Assembly: GCA_903891415.1 (NCBI GenBank)
Contig: CAITEH010000005.1
Location: 57,489 to 121,488, forward strand
Reading direction: 5' to 3'
DNA: 64,000 bases
DNA from: Candidatus Firestoneibacteriota bacterium
Lineage (GTDB): Bacteria; Oederibacteriota; D2-FULL-39-29
Shown: positions 60,073-64,000 of the stretch, piece after piece
Layout: every line of letters starts with the position of its first letter
Numbering within the stretch: position 1 is the first letter of the stretch
The notes under the pieces: model-generated
Databases searched by the model: none
What the model saw: the letters and a program-made list of their open reading frames with translations, nothing else
Told to the model about the DNA's origin: nothing
Made by a program: the position numbers and the translations under genes

Positions 60073-61743
60073 TCACTTGACCCGCGCTTTCACTTTCAGC
60101 AATTCTTTCATGACCGTATTCATTTTTACAGGTTCCCCGGTGCCGAACCCGTCATGTAATTTTTTATATATTTTAAACAGCTCCGCATAGACAAGGACAT
60201 TTTCTTTTTTGGGGCGGAACACCCTGTTTTTTATGCCGGTAATTCTTTTTTGCGCATCCTCCACCCGGTCATAGCCACCGTTAACACTGCCGGCCGCTAC
60301 CGCGCCAAAGAGCGCCGCGCCGAGAGCGCAGGTTTGCGCGGACCGGCTTATTTTCATGGGACGGTTAAAAATATCGGCGTAGATCTGCATGAACAGGGGA
60401 TTTTTTTCCGCAATGCCTCCGCAATTCACAATTTCCGAGACCTTTACGCCGTATTCTTCAAACCTGTCAATAATGACCCTGGCGCCAAAAGCCGTAGCTT
60501 CAAGCAGGGCTCTGTAAACCTCATGCGGTTTTGTATAGAGCGTCTGTCCTGTAAGCAGGCCGGTCAGTTTAGGATCCACCAGCACCGTCCTGTTGCCGTT
60601 ATTCCAGTCAAGCGCCATCAGGCCGGACTCACCGGGCTTCAACTTCTCCGCTTCCCCGGTATAAACCTCATGCAGTTCCCTGCTGCCCATAAAATTGACG
60701 AACCAGTTAAAAATATCACCGACCGCCGACTGCCCGGCTTCCAGGCCGTAATAGCCCGGCAGAATAGAACCTTTTACAATACCACAGATACCTTTAATAT
60801 TTTCAAGCTTTTTATTTCCCGGAAAAACCAGCGTGTCGCAGGTGGAAGTCCCGATTATTTTTACCAGCGTTCCGGGTTTTATGCCCGAACCCACCGCGCC
60901 CATATGCGCGTCAAAAGCGCCTACGCTGACCGTAACTTCCGTAGAAAGGCCGAATATTCCCGCCCACTTTGGCGCAAGCTTGCCCATCTTTACACCCGCA
61001 GGAAAGGCCTCATCATAAAGCCGGTCCCTTAACCCGGCAAGTTCAGGAGCAAGTTTCTTTAAAAAAGACTTCTCAGGCAGCCCGCCCCAGGACGGATTGA
61101 ACATGGCTTTATGCCCGGCCGCGCAGACTGACCTTTTCAACGTAAGAGGATCGGTATTTCCCGTCAATACCGCGGGAATATAATCGCATAACTCCACCCA
61201 GCTGTAGGCCGCCCTAAAAACTTTTTTGTCTATCCGCAAGCAGTGCAGTATTTTCGCAAAGAACCATTCCGAAGAATAAGTCCCGCCGCATTTTTCAAGA
61301 TACGGCCGCTTTTGGCCGGCCGCGAGCGCGGTTATCTCTTCCGCTTCTTCCATTGCGGTGTGATCCTTCCAGAGCCAGGCAAGAGCATTAATATTGTTCC
61401 TGAATTCCGGCAGAAAAGAAAGCGGCGTGCCTTCTTTATTTACGGGAAGCGGAGTGCTGCCCGTAGTGTCCACGCCGATACCGATAACATCCTCTCTTTT
61501 GAAGCCTTTAACCCGGTCTGCCAGTTTCAGGGCTTTTTTAACGGAAAGCTCGAGGCCTTTCAGATAATCTGACGGGTCCTGCCTCGCAACATGCGGATCT
61601 TTCCTGTCAAGGATAACACCGGCGTCGCCGCGCTCATAATTATAGACCCGGCTGGCGAGCTCCCGGCCGTCTGTGATGTCTATTATCAGCGCCCTGACAG
61701 AATTTGTCCCGTAATCAACTCCTATTGCATATTTCTTTTTCAT
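60073..61743 (-). CDS. araB: Ribulokinase
   Basis: 556 aa from the ATG at 61743. FGGY carbohydrate kinase with the N-terminal phosphate motif GVDYGTNSVRALIID, the central ALAWLWKDHTAMEEAEEI and the KIIGTSTCDTLVFPG segment. The C-terminal ATP region has VNCGGIAEKNPLFMQIYADI. It phosphorylates L-ribulose (some members accept other pentuloses). Followed by araD; araA and a transporter are missing nearby, so the substrate could come from another pathway. Confidence 0.93.
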   Translation of the reverse strand: MKKKYAIGVDYGTNSVRALIIDITDGRELASRVYNYERGDAGVILDRKDPHVARQDPSDYLKGLELSVKKALKLADRVKGFKREDVIGIGVDTTGSTPLPVNKEGTPLSFLPEFRNNINALAWLWKDHTAMEEAEEITALAAGQKRPYLEKCGGTYSSEWFFAKILHCLRIDKKVFRAAYSWVELCDYIPAVLTGNTDPLTLKRSVCAAGHKAMFNPSWGGLPEKSFLKKLAPELAGLRDRLYDEAFPAGVKMGKLAPKWAGIFGLSTEVTVSVGAFDAHMGAVGSGIKPGTLVKIIGTSTCDTLVFPGNKKLENIKGICGIVKGSILPGYYGLEAGQSAVGDIFNWFVNFMGSRELHEVYTGEAEKLKPGESGLMALDWNNGNRTVLVDPKLTGLLTGQTLYTKPHEVYRALLEATAFGARVIIDRFEEYGVKVSEIVNCGGIAEKNPLFMQIYADIFNRPMKISRSAQTCALGAALFGAVAAGSVNGGYDRVEDAQKRITGIKNRVFRPKKENVLVYAELFKIYKKLHDGFGTGEPVKMNTVMKELLKVKARVK

Positions 61744-61834
61744 AGCCCTTCTCCCCGGCGGGCAAAAAGAACTCAAAAAACAGGCGTGACTTTTTCTGCC
61801 AAATTCTCCCGTTCTTTGCTCCGCGATTTTTCTT

Positions 61835-63559
61835 TTACTTTTTCAGGCCCGGCGGCCTTTTTATTATTTTTTTAAGGTTATCTATTTTTTCCGCGGCCCC
61901 GGAAAAGTTACGGTCTATATCCAGCGCGCGCGTAAAGTTCGACAGGGCTTCTTCATTTTTCCCGTTGATCTCCTGGACCAGCCCCAGGTTATAACAGGCA
62001 TCAGGGTAATAGGGGTTCAGAGCCGTTTCTTTACGGAACTCCTTTTCAGAACTGGTATAATCGCGTAATTTGTAATATATTTCTCCGAGATAAAAATGCG
62101 TCCTCAGGTCCACGGTATTTCCCGCAAAATCGCTGTAGATAAGGGAATCTTGAGTCTGGTTTAGAGCTTCCCCGTACTGCCTGGCGGAGCCGGCTTCTAT
62201 ACCCGTCCCCAGTTTTAGATTTGACCGGAAGAGGCAGAATTGCAGGCCTAACGAAGCAATGAAAACAAGCAGGCAAAAAGAAAGAAGAACCGGCCGGAGC
62301 AGTATTAAAGAAAGGCCTTTTTCCCGCAGGGAATGGTTTGACGCCAAAATTCCCAGATAGATAAAAAATAAGGCCGCGGTCGGAGAGAGTTTTACCGGAA
62401 AATTAAAGAACATGTGTACCATAAAAGCTATCAGGGCGCAAATAATACCTATATTAATTATTTTTACCTGTATATCTTCTTTAGCCAGCGCCCGTACCGC
62501 CCCAAAAATGGTAACTCCTATAAAAACAAGCAATAAAAGGAGTCCCGGCAGCCCCAGTTCCGCGCCTATCTGCAGGTAATCGTTGTGCGCGTCTTTGGTT
62601 ATAATATGGGAATAGCCCTCAAATTCCGGGGTTTTCAGGAGCCGGGCTTCAACTTCAGTAAAATGCAGGCGGTAGGTACCCGCTCCAAAACCCGTGAGCG
62701 GCTTTTCTTTTATCATCTCTTCCGCGCTGCGCCACATAATCCAGCGGCCCCGTTCCGCAAAGGTCTCAAATTTCCCGAATTTAGTGAGTTTCCCGAGAGC
62801 TTCTTCCGGCTTAAAAGAAAAAACCAGCCCGCCGGCAACCGAGAGTAAAATGACGGCGGAAATTATCACCACCTTTCTGTATTTTGGAATATATATAATA
62901 AAAAGTATAATAAAAATAAGCGCGCCGATAACGAGGCCGATCCAGGCATTAAGCGTCTGGGTAAAAAAAAGCGCGGCGAGCAGGACCACAGTATTTAACG
63001 CATGAAAGATCTTAAAAAGCAGTTTCCCTGAAATAAAGAAGAGCGCCATAGAGACCGGAATTAAGAGAATAAGGTACCCTGCGAGAAAATTGGCATTACC
63101 AAGAGTGGAAGAGATCCTGCCGGTAAAGTTCGAGACCTTAAAAACAAGGTCAAGCTGAAAGAATTGTAAAATTCCTATTACCGCCACAATAAAACCGGAA
63201 AAAAGCGCCGTATTCAGCATGCCGGAAACCACCTTAGTATTTCCGGCGGCCAGATCCACTACCGCCGCAAATAAACCCAGGTATAAGGTCATTTCCAGCG
63301 CCCAGCGGAAAGAAACCATTACATTGGTTGTATAGAACACGGACGCATAGGCAAAACCGGTAAATAACAGGAACAAAATCGCGGGCCGCAGACTGAGCTT
63401 GAGCTTTCCAAAAAGGTATTTAGACGCCGTGAGCAGAAAAACCAGGCTTAAGACAAGAAAAATTACCATATTTTTAGGTGCGGAGAAAGCATCTTTGCAA
63501 TCGCGCAAAAGCACCAAAGGCCCAAAGAATAGTACCGTGCATATCAGCAGTAAATTCAT
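61835..63559 (-). CDS. O-antigen ligase-like (Wzy_C) protein with C-terminal TPR
   Basis: 574 aa. About ten to twelve membrane helices, with the periplasmic Wzy_C/WaaL region WIMWRSAEEMIKEKPLTGFG and AHNDYLQIGAELGLPGLLLL. The C-terminal 110 residues form two to three TPRs (EKEFRKETALNPYYPDACYN, NEEALSNFTRALDIDRNFSG). Such proteins join or polymerise surface polysaccharides on lipid carriers. A promoter with its -10 box 6 nt before the ATG suggests leaderless mRNA; no ribosome site is visible. Confidence 0.85.
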   Translation of the reverse strand: MNLLLICTVLFFGPLVLLRDCKDAFSAPKNMVIFLVLSLVFLLTASKYLFGKLKLSLRPAILFLLFTGFAYASVFYTTNVMVSFRWALEMTLYLGLFAAVVDLAAGNTKVVSGMLNTALFSGFIVAVIGILQFFQLDLVFKVSNFTGRISSTLGNANFLAGYLILLIPVSMALFFISGKLLFKIFHALNTVVLLAALFFTQTLNAWIGLVIGALIFIILFIIYIPKYRKVVIISAVILLSVAGGLVFSFKPEEALGKLTKFGKFETFAERGRWIMWRSAEEMIKEKPLTGFGAGTYRLHFTEVEARLLKTPEFEGYSHIITKDAHNDYLQIGAELGLPGLLLLLVFIGVTIFGAVRALAKEDIQVKIINIGIICALIAFMVHMFFNFPVKLSPTAALFFIYLGILASNHSLREKGLSLILLRPVLLSFCLLVFIASLGLQFCLFRSNLKLGTGIEAGSARQYGEALNQTQDSLIYSDFAGNTVDLRTHFYLGEIYYKLRDYTSSEKEFRKETALNPYYPDACYNLGLVQEINGKNEEALSNFTRALDIDRNFSGAAEKIDNLKKIIKRPPGLKK

Positions 63560-63565
63560 TTCTAT

Positions 63566-63594
63566 ATGATACTATCTTTAAGAAAATAAAGCAA
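63566..63594 (-). promoter_or_regulatory. Promoter of the O-antigen ligase-like gene, leaderless type
   Basis: TTGCTT, 17-bp spacer, TATCAT on the minus strand. The -10 box ends 6 nt before the ATG at 63559, so the transcript should start at or next to the start codon. Confidence 0.5.
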
Positions 63595-63600
63595 GGTGAT

Positions 63601-63638
63601 GAATACGAGGGGATGGAATACGAGTGGATGAATACGAG
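63601..63638. repeat. Three short tandem GAATACGAG repeats
   Basis: GAATACGAG occurs at 63601, 63616 and 63630, within GGATG-spaced units of 14-15 bp. It is intergenic. Confidence 0.6.
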
Positions 63639-63640
63639 GT

Positions 63641-63794
63641 TTTAGGTGTTGGGGACTAGGTGAAAGGTGATAGGTCCTTGGTCCTAGGCATTAGGTTCTG
63701 GGAAAGACAAGAATTTACAAAAAGTTCTTTAAATCTTGAAAGGTTAAATGCTTTTAGTTTTTCCTAGCACCCAAGCCCCAGCCCCCAGAACCTA
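63641..63794. repeat. Inverted dispersed-repeat pair in the 342-bp divergent gap
   Basis: TAGGTTCTGGG (63692-63702) and CCCAGAACCTA (63784-63794) are perfect inverted repeats. Both lie in larger related blocks (TAGGTGTTGGGGACTAGG and TTCCTAGCACCCAAGCC). The blocks resemble 25689-25745. The gap 63560-63901 otherwise contains the two divergent promoters. Confidence 0.6.
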
Positions 63795-63820
63795 TTATTT
63801 TTATCATTACTAAAAATGAA

Positions 63821-63850
63821 TTGACTATAATAAGCCCGACAATGTATAAC
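63821..63850 (+). promoter_or_regulatory. Promoter of the glcD-like gene
   Basis: TTGACT, 18-bp spacer, TATAAC. The leader to the ATG at 63902 is about 45 nt, with a GGAAGG ribosome site. Confidence 0.6.
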
Positions 63851-63901
63851 AAGAGAAGCAGAAAATCCAGATCGCACTAAGATCTAAAAGGAAGGAAAAC
63901 T

Positions 63902-64000
63902 ATGCCATACAATAAAATAAATGAGGACATAATAACGCAGTTGAAAGCTATCGTAGGCGCTGAAAACGTTATAACAAGCAAAGAAGCCATGGAGGACTAC
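63902..64000 (+). CDS. glcD: FAD-binding oxidase, glycolate-oxidase GlcD-like, truncated by window edge
   Basis: Only 33 codons are visible. The N-terminus NEDIITQLKAIVGAENVITS followed by KEAMEDY closely follows the start of GlcD/lactate dehydrogenase-type FAD_binding_4 proteins, in which a LxxIVGxENVxTS segment precedes the FAD domain. The enzyme would oxidise a 2-hydroxy acid. The identification rests on this short stretch alone. Confidence 0.72.
   Translation, partial: MPYNKINEDIITQLKAIVGAENVITSKEAMEDY

Overview
The window looks like chromosomal DNA from an uncultivated diderm (Gram-negative) bacterium. The evidence is an ExbB/ExbD/TonB set, two PorV/PorQ-like outer-membrane proteins, a TonB-receptor-like barrel ending in Phe, an AsmA-like protein and many secreted TPR proteins. 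The gene mix (MoxR/DUF58/vWA with squalene-cyclase-like toroids, GH57 with DUF4912, split glutamate synthase, many domains of unknown function) resembles candidate phyla around Elusimicrobiota, Omnitrophota and Firestonebacteria. That placement is inference. No rRNA or tRNA gene was seen.

Layout. Every gene I support between 1 and 49.7 kb lies on the minus strand. In transcription order, 49.7-41.6 kb carries envelope genes: AsmA, PAP2 phosphatase, DUF5693 plus CsaB, a DUF1080-like protein, a SIMPL protein and LOG. A toxin-antitoxin island (AbiEi/AbiEii, then an RHH antitoxin with a RelE toxin) fills 41.5-39.4 kb, and both modules have near-consensus promoters. Next comes a glycan block at 39.4-31.1 kb: a giant TPR protein, an outer-membrane barrel, GH2 beta-mannosidase and a GH5-like hydrolase. 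The 31.0-23.7 kb run is exbB-exbD-tonB, SpoIID/TPR, DUF3467, birA, coaX and nfeD. A DUF4398 lipoprotein, thioredoxin and DUF1015 follow (23.5-21.1 kb).

From 20.9 kb to the left edge is the least understood block: a PorV barrel fused to a CsgG-like domain, DUF4912, a GH57 branching enzyme, a secreted squalene-cyclase-like toroid, a PQQ/TPR protein, MoxR, DUF58, two membrane vWA proteins, a DUF4175-like coiled-coil protein, a second toroid, and an NPCBM protein cut by the window edge. I propose this as an envelope machine served by a MoxR ATPase.

A short plus-strand block (50.0-53.4 kb) holds a PorV-like protein, an M48 protease and aroB. On the minus strand again (59.2-53.5 kb) is a five-gene, archaeal-type split glutamate synthase. 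It has a strong promoter, a leader terminator that could be an attenuator, and a 465-bp repeat array inside the cluster. araD, araB and a Wzy-like O-antigen ligase follow, and the window ends inside a plus-strand glcD-like gene.

The intergenic DNA is rich in small repeats: hairpin arrays, dispersed palindromes, a three-way-junction element and 15-bp tandem repeats. Two minus-strand genes have a promoter so close to their ATG that a leaderless mRNA is likely.
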